From Rhodospirillales bacterium 47_12_T64 (lineage in GTDB: Bacteria; Pseudomonadota; Alphaproteobacteria; Kiloniellales; Kiloniellaceae), in NCBI GenBank assembly GCA_002162915.1, contig MABB01000004.1, positions 1 through 16,014 on the forward strand: a DNA stretch of 16,014 nucleotides, given 5' to 3'. The first letter of the stretch is position 1, and every line of letters starts with the position of its first letter. A program made the position numbers and the translations under genes. Positions 7,162 to 14,522 of this stretch are shown here, piece by piece. Below the pieces are notes generated by a model, which worked only from the letters and a program-made list of their open reading frames with translations, made no database searches and was not told where the DNA came from.

Positions 7162-8324
7162 TGGCCTTGCCCATGAACTCATTCACTACTGATAAAGTTG
7201 AAAAATCTGATAATGCTTATCGGATCATGGTGGTTGATGATTCTGCTGTAATCCGTGGTCTTCTTACCAGGATATTGGAAAGCGATCCCAAAGTTTCTGT
7301 GGTAGAATCTGTTGCAAATGGGGAAATCGCTGTTAAGCGATTAAATAATCGGGATATCGATGTCATTGTGTTGGATATCGAAATGCCAGTAATGGACGGA
7401 TTGACGGCCCTTCCTAAGTTGCTTGAAGTGCAGCCGAGTGTTCAGATTATTATGGCGTCGACCCTGACACGCAAAAATGCAGAGATTAGTTTGCGGGCCA
7501 TGCGTCTGGGGGCGGCGGACTATATTCCAAAACCTACGAGCTCAGGTGCGTTGACCAAGGCCAGTGATTTTAAGTATGAATTGGTGGAAAAGGTCAAGGC
7601 TCTGGGGCAGGTTGCGCGTGCGGGTAAAAAAGCCCCACAGCCAGCTGAAGGTGGAGCGCCGCAAAGAGCCAAGGTAAAGGCTGCTCCAGTTCAATCTACT
7701 CTTTATCCAAACAAGGAAATCGGGCTTAGGAAAGATGTCATTCACAAACCGGATCTTTTGGCGATTGGCAGTTCAACCGGCGGGCCTCAGGCGCTCTTTG
7801 ATGTGTTGGGTAGTCTCGGAGTTATTTCGCAGCCTGTTGTTATTACACAGCACATGCCTGCAACGTTCACTGCTTTGCTCGCAGAACACATTGCCCGCGT
7901 TGCCGATATGCCCAGTAAAGAAGGTGAAGAAGGTGAAGTCCTCAAGGGGGGACACATCTACCTGGCACCTGGCGGGTATCATATGGTTTTTGAAAAACAG
8001 GGGACTAATACAGTCATTCGTTTAAACCAAGACGCACCGGAAAATTTCTGCCGCCCAGCGGTAGATCCGATGCTGAGAAGTTTATCCAAAATTTACGGTT
8101 CTCGTCTTCTCGTCCTGATTTTAACAGGTATGGGAAGCGATGGTCTACGAGGTTCCGAAGTTGTGACGGCCGCTGGTGGTTCAGTCATTGCTCAGGACGA
8201 ACAAACAAGTGTTGTATGGGGTATGCCTGGAGCGGTGGCGACTGCGGGACTTTGTTCTGCAGTACTTCCAATTAAGCAGATGGCTTCTAATGTACGACAA
8301 CTTGTTCTGAGGTCGGCGGCATGA
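7161..8324 (+). CDS. cheB: Chemoreceptor methylesterase/deamidase CheB
   Basis: This 387-residue enzyme removes methyl groups from receptor glutamates (and deamidates glutamines) to drive adaptation. An N-terminal receiver (about 20-140) carries D26-D27, D72 (VLDIEMPVMDG) and the lysine of YIPKP. A basic Ala/Gln/Pro linker (about 150-185) leads to the catalytic domain with the triad S205 in GSSTGG, H231 in TQHMP and D327 in GMGSDG. Length is normal. The start overlaps the cheY stop by one base, with AGGTGG a little upstream; a second ATG four codons in is possible. The stop overlaps the cheR start (ATGA). Confidence 0.95.
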   Translation: MALPMNSFTTDKVEKSDNAYRIMVVDDSAVIRGLLTRILESDPKVSVVESVANGEIAVKRLNNRDIDVIVLDIEMPVMDGLTALPKLLEVQPSVQIIMASTLTRKNAEISLRAMRLGAADYIPKPTSSGALTKASDFKYELVEKVKALGQVARAGKKAPQPAEGGAPQRAKVKAAPVQSTLYPNKEIGLRKDVIHKPDLLAIGSSTGGPQALFDVLGSLGVISQPVVITQHMPATFTALLAEHIARVADMPSKEGEEGEVLKGGHIYLAPGGYHMVFEKQGTNTVIRLNQDAPENFCRPAVDPMLRSLSKIYGSRLLVLILTGMGSDGLRGSEVVTAAGGSVIAQDEQTSVVWGMPGAVATAGLCSAVLPIKQMASNVRQLVLRSAA

Positions 8325-9163
8325 ATGTGAGTGATTTCGATTATATTTCCCAGTTTCTTAAGAAACGTTCTGGGTTGGTCTTAAGCCAAGACAAAGCATA
8401 TTTGTTGGAAAGTCGCTTGAATCCAGTGGCAAGAAAGTGGAGTCTTAGCGGCTTTGATGAGCTTGTCCAAAAAGTCAGGGCAACAAACGACGAGCGTATT
8501 CTCAGTGATATTACCGAAGCAATGACGACAAACGAGTCGTTCTTCTTTCGTGATCAAAAGCCATTTGATCTATTCCGGGATATGGTTCTTCCTCACATGC
8601 TTGAGAAAAGAGCTGCAAGTAAAACGATCCGGATTTGGTCTGCAGCTTGTTCTAGTGGACAGGAGCCATATACCTTGGCGATGCTCTTGAAAGAGGCTGG
8701 TCCTGCTCTCGCGGGATGGAAAATTGAAATTGTTGCGACTGACTTGTCCAATGATATTCTTAATAAGGCCAAAGAGGGGGTCTACACCCAGTTTGAAGTA
8801 CAAAGAGGATTACCGATTAATCTTCTGGTCAAATACTTTAAGCAGGCGGGGGACCGGTGGCAGATAGATAGCTCTATTCGCAACATGGTGACTTTCAAAA
8901 CATTCAACCTTCTTGAAAGTCCGGCCTTGTTAGGAAAATTTGATGTTGTTTTCTGCCGTAATGTCCTGATTTATTTCGAACAGGCAACCAAATCGACTGT
9001 TTTGACAAAAATTGCAAAGCAGATGCCTGATGATGGTTTTCTATATCTCGGCGGTGCTGAAACGGTGCTTGGTATTTCTGATGATTTCCAATTGATACCG
9101 GGTAAACGTGGAATTTATGGACTGGTACGTAATGGTCAGGCCGTAAATCGCGCTGCAGGTTAG
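8321..9163 (+). CDS. cheR: Chemoreceptor methyltransferase CheR
   Basis: This 280-residue S-adenosylmethionine-dependent enzyme methylates receptor glutamates, opposing CheB. The N-terminal helical domain (about 1-75) contains MTTNESFFFRD, and the SAM-binding fold has IWSAACSSGQEPYTLAM (about 105-121), the acidic ATDLS near 139-143 and FDVVFCRNVLIYF (about 207-219). Length is standard and no TPR or other extension is attached. The start overlaps cheB by four bases (ATGA). It is the last gene of the che operon and is followed by a strong terminator. No cheD, cheZ or receptor gene is in the window. Confidence 0.95.
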   Translation: MNVSDFDYISQFLKKRSGLVLSQDKAYLLESRLNPVARKWSLSGFDELVQKVRATNDERILSDITEAMTTNESFFFRDQKPFDLFRDMVLPHMLEKRAASKTIRIWSAACSSGQEPYTLAMLLKEAGPALAGWKIEIVATDLSNDILNKAKEGVYTQFEVQRGLPINLLVKYFKQAGDRWQIDSSIRNMVTFKTFNLLESPALLGKFDVVFCRNVLIYFEQATKSTVLTKIAKQMPDDGFLYLGGAETVLGISDDFQLIPGKRGIYGLVRNGQAVNRAAG

Positions 9164-9184
9164 TCGAGGGTATACTGACGAAAC

Positions 9185-9230
9185 AAAAACCACCCGGAAC
9201 TCAGTGTATGAGGTCCGGGTGGTTTTTTTA
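9185..9230. terminator. Strong bidirectional terminator between cheR and ctrA
   Basis: AAAAACCACCCGGA (9185-9198) pairs perfectly with TCCGGGTGGTTTTT (9214-9227). After one A-G mismatch the inner CTC/GAG (9200-9202 with 9210-9212) also pairs, leaving a 7-nt loop. A T run follows on the plus strand, and TTTTTGTTT follows on the minus strand, so it can serve both cheR and ctrA. Confidence 0.93.
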
Positions 9231-9291
9231 TACTTTTTGTCGTGATCTCAGGGATTGGTCTTCGAAGATCAGTCCTTCTACTTTGAATGTT

Positions 9292-10005
9292 TTATGCAGA
9301 AACCAGCTGTGGAGTATCAACAGTTTGTTCTACGGGGTCACGTAGAACATAACCTCGACCCCAGACTGTTTCGATATAATTCTCTCCGCCTGTCGCATTT
9401 GACAGCTTCTTGCGCAGTTTACAGACAAACACGTCGATAATCTTGAGCTCAGGCTCATCCATGCCACCGTAAAGATGGTTCAGGAACATTTCCTTTGTGA
9501 GAGTTGTTCCTTTGCGCAGGGAGAGAAGTTCCAGGATGCCGTATTCTTTGCCCGTCAGGTGAAGTAACTTGTTTTCAACTTCGACGGTACGAGTATCGAG
9601 GTTAACTTTGAGCTTACCAGTACCAATGACGGATGCGGCGTGACCTTTTGAGCGACGAACGATCGCTTGAATTCGTGCAATCAGTTCACGCTTGTCAAAA
9701 GGCTTGGTCAGATAGTCATCAGCGCCAAAACCAAGACCCTTAATTTTGTCATCAAGCCCGTTTAGTCCGGACAGAATTAGGATCGGTGTTTCCACTCTTG
9801 ATGCTCTTAGGCGACGAATTACTTCGTAGCCATCCATATCTGGGAGCATAAGATCGAGGATAATGATGTCATAATCGTAGATTTTACCAATCTCGAGCCC
9901 GTCTTCACCCATGTCTGTTGAGTCGCAGACATAACCTTCTGACTTCAGCATCATTTCGATGCCTTGGGCTGTTGGGGCATCATCTTCTACTAACAGGACT
10001 CGCAT
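9292..10005 (-). CDS. ctrA: Cell-cycle master response regulator CtrA
   Basis: This 237-residue OmpR-family transcription factor controls the cell cycle and/or flagellar genes in alphaproteobacteria by binding TTAA-N7-TTAA when phosphorylated. The receiver (1-120) starts [17 protein letters not shown] and has D8-D9, phospho-acceptor D51 in [14 protein letters not shown] and the lysine of LTKPF. The winged-helix domain (about 130-228) contains [17 protein letters not shown] and the signature [13 protein letters not shown] and [11 protein letters not shown]. These are specific enough to exclude other OmpR regulators. The C-terminus ends VSA. GGA lies about 9 bases before the ATG. The long upstream region carries candidate CtrA motifs, so autoregulation is plausible. 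It converges on cheR and diverges from fliI. Confidence 0.96.
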   Translation of the reverse strand: MRVLLVEDDAPTAQGIEMMLKSEGYVCDSTDMGEDGLEIGKIYDYDIIILDLMLPDMDGYEVIRRLRASRVETPILILSGLNGLDDKIKGLGFGADDYLTKPFDKRELIARIQAIVRRSKGHAASVIGTGKLKVNLDTRTVEVENKLLHLTGKEYGILELLSLRKGTTLTKEMFLNHLYGGMDEPELKIIDVFVCKLRKKLSNATGGENYIETVWGRGYVLRDPVEQTVDTPQLVSA

Positions 10006-10050
10006 AATAAATTCCGGTCATAAATGTTGAGTAAACGAATATATATGTTG

Positions 10051-10107
10051 TTAACCATTTTCGGTAAGGAATATTAACAAAACCTTACCAAGATCCCTTA
10101 TGGTTAA
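10051..10107. repeat. Nested inverted repeats upstream of ctrA
   Basis: The outer arms TTAACCAT (10051-10058) and ATGGTTAA (10100-10107) are perfect complements 41 bp apart. Within them GGTAAGG (10063-10069) and CCTTACC (10083-10089) are perfect complements 13 bp apart, enclosing ATTAAC. The two centres are within about 3 bp of each other. TTAACC is the core of CtrA half-sites, so this may be an autoregulatory operator. Confidence 0.6.
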
Positions 10108-10179
10108 TAAAATAGAGCAATTTTTATGTTTATTTTAGTAAAAATACGAATTTTTTTACAATTTTTGATTTTTTGGAAA

Positions 10180-10184
10180 GAATC
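10180..10184. promoter_or_regulatory. GANTC (CcrM-type) methylation site next to the CtrA box
   Basis: GAATC lies 5 bp before the TTAA-N7-TTAA box. In many alphaproteobacteria GANTC is methylated by CcrM and can tune cell-cycle promoters. A 5-bp motif with one free base is common, so any role here is inferred. Confidence 0.3.
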
Positions 10185-10189
10185 ACTGA

Positions 10190-10204
10190 TTAAGCTCGTA
10201 TTAA
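10190..10204. promoter_or_regulatory. Canonical CtrA binding box (TTAA-N7-TTAA)
   Basis: TTAA at 10190-10193 and TTAA at 10201-10204 are separated by exactly seven bases (GCTCGTA). This is the established full CtrA recognition sequence. It lies 110 bp before fliI and 185 bp before ctrA (opposite strand), so it could activate fliI-fliJ, regulate ctrA, or both. Confidence 0.65.
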
Positions 10205-10314
10205 GTGGAGTGTGTAAAAATAGTGTCGTAATACACTGGAAAATTATTTTTTCAGGTAAAGTTTTAACCAAAATGATGGCAATTCGTCTTTTAAAATATG
10301 GGTAGATTTCGGGA

Positions 10315-11694
10315 ATGACTCTTAAAAGTTTAACCAGAGAAATTTCAGAACTTTCTGATTATCAAGTGTACGGAAGAGTATCTGGCGTCCTGGGAATGCT
10401 TGTCGAGCTCTCTGGACTTGATCGCCTCTTGGTCATTGGATCTCGCTGTATCCTGATTGCGAGAGATGAACGAAGAGTCCCCTGTGAAGTTATAGGCTTT
10501 AGGCAAGGCCATGCACTTTTACTCCCGTTTGGTTCTCTTGACGGTATCGGGTTAGGGTGTAAGGCCTTACTCGCTTCCAGTGAACCTGCCATTCATCCAT
10601 CGGATGCCTGGCTTGGCCGCGTTGTGAATGCATTGGGGGAACCCATAGACGGGAAGGGGCCTCTGCCTATGGGCCCTGATCCCTATAAAGTCAGAAGTTC
10701 TCCTCCACCAGCTCATGGAAGACAAAGGGTCGGTGGAAAAATTGATTTGGGTGTACGGGCAATCAATACTTTCCTGTCCTGTTGTCGAGGCCAACGGATG
10801 GGTATTTTTGCTGGTTCTGGTGTGGGCAAGTCCGTTTTACTGTCAATGCTAGCAAGATATACATCGCTGGACGTAAATGTTATCGGCCTGATTGGTGAGC
10901 GCGGACGTGAAGTTCAGGAATGGTTGGAGGATGATCTTGGACCAGAAGGGCTTGCGCGCTCTATAGTCGTGGTTGCGACATCAGATGAACCGCCTTTGAT
11001 GCGTCGGCAAGCCGCTTACATGACGATGGCTCTGTCCGAGTATTTTCGAGATAACGGCCGTGACGTCCTTTGTTTGATGGATTCCGTAACGCGTTTTGCA
11101 ATGTCTATGCGTGAGATCGGCTTATCAGCGGGCGAACCACCTGCCAGTAAGGGTTATACCCCTTCGGTATTCGCCGAACTTCCTCAACTGTTGGAACGTG
11201 CAGGGCCGGGAGTGAAGCAGCAGGGATCTATTACTGGGTTATTTACTGTATTGGTCGAAGGGGACGATCATAATGAACCCATTGCAGATGCTGTACGTGG
11301 TATTCTTGATGGACATATTATTCTTGATCGTGCCATAGCCGAGCGAAATCGGTTTCCGGCAATTAATTTACTTCGAAGCGTTTCCCGAACAATGCCAGGA
11401 TGCAATGTTGATTCGGAAAATGAGCTGGTAACGCGTGGCAGGCAGTTATTATCAACTTACGAGAATATGGCGGAATTGATCCGAATTGGTGCTTACAACG
11501 AAGGCTCTGATCCTGTTATTGATGAAGCTATTGCACATAATGGTGCTCTGGAAGCGTTTCTTACCCAGGGTAAATATGAAGAAAGTACGCTTGCTGAAGG
11601 TTATGAACAACTTGCTGCAGCTATTGGAATGAGTTGGGAGCAAGAAGCACCCGAGTTAACAGAATTCCAGAACCAAACTCAAAATGAAACTTAG
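10315..11694 (+). CDS. fliI: Flagellar protein export ATPase FliI
   Basis: This 459-residue ATPase forms the hexameric motor of the flagellar type III export apparatus at the base of the basal body. The N-terminal beta domain (about 15-95) is followed by the ATPase core with Walker A GSGVGKS (167-173, K172), GERGREVQEW, the Walker B region DVLCLMDSVTRFAMS and the family signature PPASKGYTPSVFAELPQLLERAGPG. These separate it from the F1 beta subunit. Length is slightly above the usual 440-457. The ribosome binding site is weak (GGGTAG about 11 bases upstream). It is first of a two-gene unit with fliJ, and a CtrA box in its upstream region suggests CtrA control. No fliH is adjacent. Confidence 0.95.
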   Translation: MTLKSLTREISELSDYQVYGRVSGVLGMLVELSGLDRLLVIGSRCILIARDERRVPCEVIGFRQGHALLLPFGSLDGIGLGCKALLASSEPAIHPSDAWLGRVVNALGEPIDGKGPLPMGPDPYKVRSSPPPAHGRQRVGGKIDLGVRAINTFLSCCRGQRMGIFAGSGVGKSVLLSMLARYTSLDVNVIGLIGERGREVQEWLEDDLGPEGLARSIVVVATSDEPPLMRRQAAYMTMALSEYFRDNGRDVLCLMDSVTRFAMSMREIGLSAGEPPASKGYTPSVFAELPQLLERAGPGVKQQGSITGLFTVLVEGDDHNEPIADAVRGILDGHIILDRAIAERNRFPAINLLRSVSRTMPGCNVDSENELVTRGRQLLSTYENMAELIRIGAYNEGSDPVIDEAIAHNGALEAFLTQGKYEESTLAEGYEQLAAAIGMSWEQEAPELTEFQNQTQNET

Positions 11695-11713
11695 AAAAGG
11701 CGGGGATTGAATA

Positions 11714-12142
11714 ATGAAGACCCCAATAGACAGTTTGGTAAGAGTACATAGTTGGAAATTGGATGAAGCCCAGCAAAAATTATCTGATTTGGAGGCTCTG
11801 TCATTAAAGTTAAAGCAAGATCTGGCCAAGCTTGATCAGGAAGTCGTCAAAGAGCAGGAGTTTGCATCACAACATCCTGATGTTGCTCAAACTTACCCGG
11901 CCTATGCCGAAGCAGCACGAGAGCGCCGTAAACGCCTTGAGACCTCTATTAAAGAGGTAATGACTTTAAAGGCAGTAGCTAAACAAGAGCTACACGAAAT
12001 TTATCAAGATTTAAAAAAATACGAAGAAGCCCAGGCCAATGATATTCGGCGGCAGCAAGATGTGATCAAGAAAAAGGAACAGGCTGCCTACGATGAAATG
12101 GGAATACAACAATACCGGCGTCGGAAAATTTCCGAAAATTAA
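11714..12142 (+). CDS. fliJ: Flagellar export protein FliJ
   Basis: This 142-residue protein is almost wholly helical and charged, with heptad-like coiled-coil stretches over about residues 12-55 and 70-125, as expected of FliJ. FliJ sits in the centre of the FliI ring and connects it to FlhA, promoting export. The opening MKTPIDSLVRVHSWKLDEAQQKL matches the usual FliJ N-terminus. GGGGA lies about 8 bases before the ATG. It follows fliI by 19 bases, which strongly supports the call because FliJ sequences are weakly conserved. Confidence 0.88.
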   Translation: MKTPIDSLVRVHSWKLDEAQQKLSDLEALSLKLKQDLAKLDQEVVKEQEFASQHPDVAQTYPAYAEAARERRKRLETSIKEVMTLKAVAKQELHEIYQDLKKYEEAQANDIRRQQDVIKKKEQAAYDEMGIQQYRRRKISEN

Positions 12143-12172
12143 CTCTGTTGTAGGATAGAAATTAGTATTTTG

Positions 12173-12240
12173 GTATCGTGCTGATCTGGGTTTCGCACTG
12201 GTCTTGGTTTTACACGGGTCTCGATTTCATACTGGCCTTA
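12173..12240. repeat. Four degenerate tandem 17-bp repeats
   Basis: Units start at 12173, 12190, 12207 and 12224, each exactly 17 bp: GTATCGTGCTGATCTGG, GTTTCGCACTGGTCTTG, GTTTTACACGGGTCTCG, ATTTCATACTGGCCTTA. Neighbouring units agree at about 12-13 of 17 positions, sharing a C-A-C-T-G-G-T-C-T core. They fill most of the gap between the convergent fliJ and FliK-like genes. No terminator hairpin was found in this gap. Confidence 0.7.
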
Positions 12241-12256
12241 ATCGTGCGTAGTTTGA

Positions 12257-13732
12257 TCATGCAAGAGTGCTGTTGTGCGTACCAGCTATGAGCTTGTTTG
12301 CAACATCCGTTAACTTTTCCCACTCTTGAGATGGTTCAAATGTGAGGCGCCCGGTAAATCCGGTTGCTTCATTGGCACCATAAAACAGATCCGAAATTCG
12401 ACTTTGCATTGTATTGGGCAGGCTCTCCCGACTACGGACAACGAGGTCGAACCGGTTTTTTTTGACCAGACCATCAAATTGCATATCCCCATCCCGGCTC
12501 ATTTCAACTTCAAGCTTGAAACGCGTTGCCTCTTCTCTTTCTGGTTTCTTTCCCTTTTGTGAACCAGATTCCCGATCTCTAACAAACAAGTTGGCTTTTT
12601 CCAAAATACCTTCGTGAAGGATGGGAAGTTGGGTCATTCGCCAGTCACCTTGACTGGTTTCAAGCGGCCGGCTGAGAGTAGCATTTTCATTTGTGAGCTG
12701 TTGAGCTAATTCGGTATTCCCGGCGGACCTTAAAAGGGAAAGTGTATCCTGGCCAACCCAGGGTCTATTCGGTCCGGCCTTAATTGCATTTAAAAAAAGA
12801 AGTATGCCGGATGTCAGGGCAGAACCTTGATGAGGAATATGACTTGCCAAGGCATTTCCTTGCCCTTGGGGTATCAATGTGCTGAGTGCAGATTGCAATG
12901 ATGTTCGTAAATCCTGCCCCGGATTAAGTCCTCCCGTCAAAGGTAGAGAGCTACGACGAAGAGAATTGTCTCCGGTTGTTTCATCGACGGCAGGTAAGAA
13001 CGTCAGATTAATTTGGGCACCGATTGGTATTACTGCTTTAAAAGAGAGCTGAATATTACCAAGCGAGGTCTGTACTATTGGTTGCCCTTTACTTGTCCCA
13101 ATAACCGTGGCGTTCAAGGTATTGGCATCTATCCGGGGTGTCTTATTCGTCTGGCTTGGAGAGGAGAGTGGGGTGGCCTGCGATGATTGAGTGACCTGTT
13201 GTCCTGCTGGCAGCCCACTGCTTGCTTTGGTTGTCGGGTTTTGCTGCGCTGAAGGGGATATTATCTCTATCCGTACAGGGAAGCTTTTGCCTGGTGGAAT
13301 TTGGGTGATATTTCCGGGGATTGAGCTTTGAGGTTGGTCAGACGATTTGTTTAAAAAGGTGGCTTGAAGGGTTTGACCTAGCGTCAGCTTGTCTTGTGGA
13401 TTGTGGGGAGGAGCAGGTGTCGCGAGTTTCACTTTGTTGTGTTGAGGAACCAGGAGAACTTCGAATGGAGGATGGTGCGTCCTAAACTGAATAATGATTT
13501 CTGTACCGGGTGGAAGCTTAATATTGCTATTTACCGCAAGGTCACCCAACAGGGTTTGCACGATCAGCTGTCCAGATTTATTTTGCCCTTGAATGGTTCC
13601 TGAAATTTGTTCCTGTACAGGACGTGCCCCTAGAGAAGGGGGGTAACTGGCTAATGTACTTGCTTGAGCAGTCTGGGTCACTCCAGATTGAGGGGACGGC
13701 GTTGTCGCAAGAGGGAGCCGTACTTTATTCAT
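12257..13732 (-). CDS. FliK-like flagellar hook-length control protein (probable)
   Basis: This 491-residue protein is rich in Gln, Ser, Thr and Pro for much of its length (about 1-205 and 160-200 especially), as in FliK secreted rulers. A compact C-terminal domain (about 400-475: FKLEVEMSRDGDMQFDGL, then RFDLVVRSRESL and TGRLTF) resembles the Flg_hook fold of FliK, which switches export specificity. Two internal beta-rich segments (44-85 and 207-246) repeat each other (QLIVQTLLGD / QPIVQTSLGN). The ATG at 13732 overlaps the flhG stop (ATGAATAA, 8 bases), indicating translational coupling. A longer frame to 13801 would overlap flhG by 77 bases and is less likely. Distal position in the flhA-flhF-flhG operon supports a flagellar role. 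It could instead be an unnamed flagellar protein. Confidence 0.65.
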   Translation of the reverse strand: MNKVRLPLATTPSPQSGVTQTAQASTLASYPPSLGARPVQEQISGTIQGQNKSGQLIVQTLLGDLAVNSNIKLPPGTEIIIQFRTHHPPFEVLLVPQHNKVKLATPAPPHNPQDKLTLGQTLQATFLNKSSDQPQSSIPGNITQIPPGKSFPVRIEIISPSAQQNPTTKASSGLPAGQQVTQSSQATPLSSPSQTNKTPRIDANTLNATVIGTSKGQPIVQTSLGNIQLSFKAVIPIGAQINLTFLPAVDETTGDNSLRRSSLPLTGGLNPGQDLRTSLQSALSTLIPQGQGNALASHIPHQGSALTSGILLFLNAIKAGPNRPWVGQDTLSLLRSAGNTELAQQLTNENATLSRPLETSQGDWRMTQLPILHEGILEKANLFVRDRESGSQKGKKPEREEATRFKLEVEMSRDGDMQFDGLVKKNRFDLVVRSRESLPNTMQSRISDLFYGANEATGFTGRLTFEPSQEWEKLTDVANKLIAGTHNSTLA

Positions 13733-14522
13733 TTCCTGATAGCAAGTTCCTGGCAATCTGTTCAACGCGTTCTGCTGCTGATGATGTAGGATACCTGACA
13801 AGCAGAGGCGTTTGATTGCGAATTGCTTCCTTTACTTTGTTGTCCCTTACAATAATACCAGCAAGAGGCGGCGTAATTTTGAGGAAAGATTCACAGGCCT
13901 TCCTGATTGTATTGTACGTTTTATGGCCATCATGTTCGGTTTCAGCCATGTTCACGATGACACGTAAGTCCGCATCAGGGCGTTGCATCTTGGTAAGTTT
14001 GATGAAGGCATAAGCATCTGTCAGCGATGTGGGCTCGTCTGTCGTAATCACCAGACAAACCTGAGCTTGAGAGGCAAGTTGCCTTACCGTGCGATCTATC
14101 CCGGCACCAAGATCTAGTATAATACGATCATAAGATTCAGACAGGTTTGCAAGGTCCGTAGTTAAATTGTTGAGCCGCTGTGCTGGTAGGTTTGCCAGAT
14201 TGCCTGATCCTGACCGTCCTGCGACAACATCAAAGCCTCCGTCCGGGTAGCGGACTGCGGCCTCTTTTAAGGAATAACGGCCGGTAAGGACACCACCCAT
14301 ATCCTTGTTAGGCGCAAGGCCGAGCTGGATATCGACGTTAGCCAAACCTAAATCGCCATCGAATAACAGAGTTCGACATCCTAAACTGGATAATGCGTGT
14401 GAAAGTGTAATGGATAGCCAGGTTTTGCCAACACCGCCTTTACCAGAAGCAATAGCAATCATGTTCCGGCAACGTTGTTTGTTGTGTAGAGCCTGTACAT
14501 TATAATTCTTGGCTTGGTTCAT
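13725..14522 (-). CDS. flhG: Flagellar number regulator FlhG (MinD/ParA-type ATPase)
   Basis: This 265-residue ATPase controls flagellar number and pairs with FlhF. The deviant Walker A GKGGVGKT (27-34, with K28 and K33) follows a 20-residue N-terminal extension. LLFDGDLGLANVDIQLGL (about 52-69) is the MinD/FlhG signature, and RIILDLGAGID the Walker B region. The C-terminal stretch AAERVEQIARNLL could be the amphipathic membrane-targeting helix of this family. The N-terminus NQAKNYNVQAL is a loose match to the DQAxxL motif by which FlhG stimulates the FlhF GTPase. Its ATG shares one base with the flhF TGA stop, so they are coupled. ParA or plain MinD are unlikely given the flhF neighbour. Confidence 0.9.
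   Translation of the reverse strand: MNQAKNYNVQALHNKQRCRNMIAIASGKGGVGKTWLSITLSHALSSLGCRTLLFDGDLGLANVDIQLGLAPNKDMGGVLTGRYSLKEAAVRYPDGGFDVVAGRSGSGNLANLPAQRLNNLTTDLANLSESYDRIILDLGAGIDRTVRQLASQAQVCLVITTDEPTSLTDAYAFIKLTKMQRPDADLRVIVNMAETEHDGHKTYNTIRKACESFLKITPPLAGIIVRDNKVKEAIRNQTPLLVRYPTSSAAERVEQIARNLLSGNE

Larger units (their letters stand above)
10006..10314. promoter_or_regulatory. Shared ctrA-fliI control region
   Basis: These 309 AT-rich bases contain no gene. They hold TTAACCAT at 10051-10058, its inverted copy at 10100-10107, a 7-bp inverted repeat (10063-10069 with 10083-10089), a full CtrA box at 10190-10204, another TTAACCA at 10264-10270 and GAATC at 10180-10184. A -10-like TATATA on the minus strand lies near 10040-10046, upstream of ctrA, but its -35 is weak. 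Confident promoter hexamers could not be set for either gene. Confidence 0.6.

Noticed and set aside
12122..12134. CGGAAA-A-TTTCCG palindrome at the end of fliJ as a terminator
   Set aside because: The one-base loop cannot form a hairpin and there is no following T run.
12456..12463. Run of eight T residues in the FliK-like gene as a phase-variable tract
   Set aside because: It encodes ordinary consecutive lysine codons and is a short run for slippage; no other sign of phase variation.
13733..13801. N-terminal extension of the FliK-like protein to 13801
   Set aside because: It would overlap flhG by 77 bases; the 8-base overlap at 13732 is the normal coupled arrangement.
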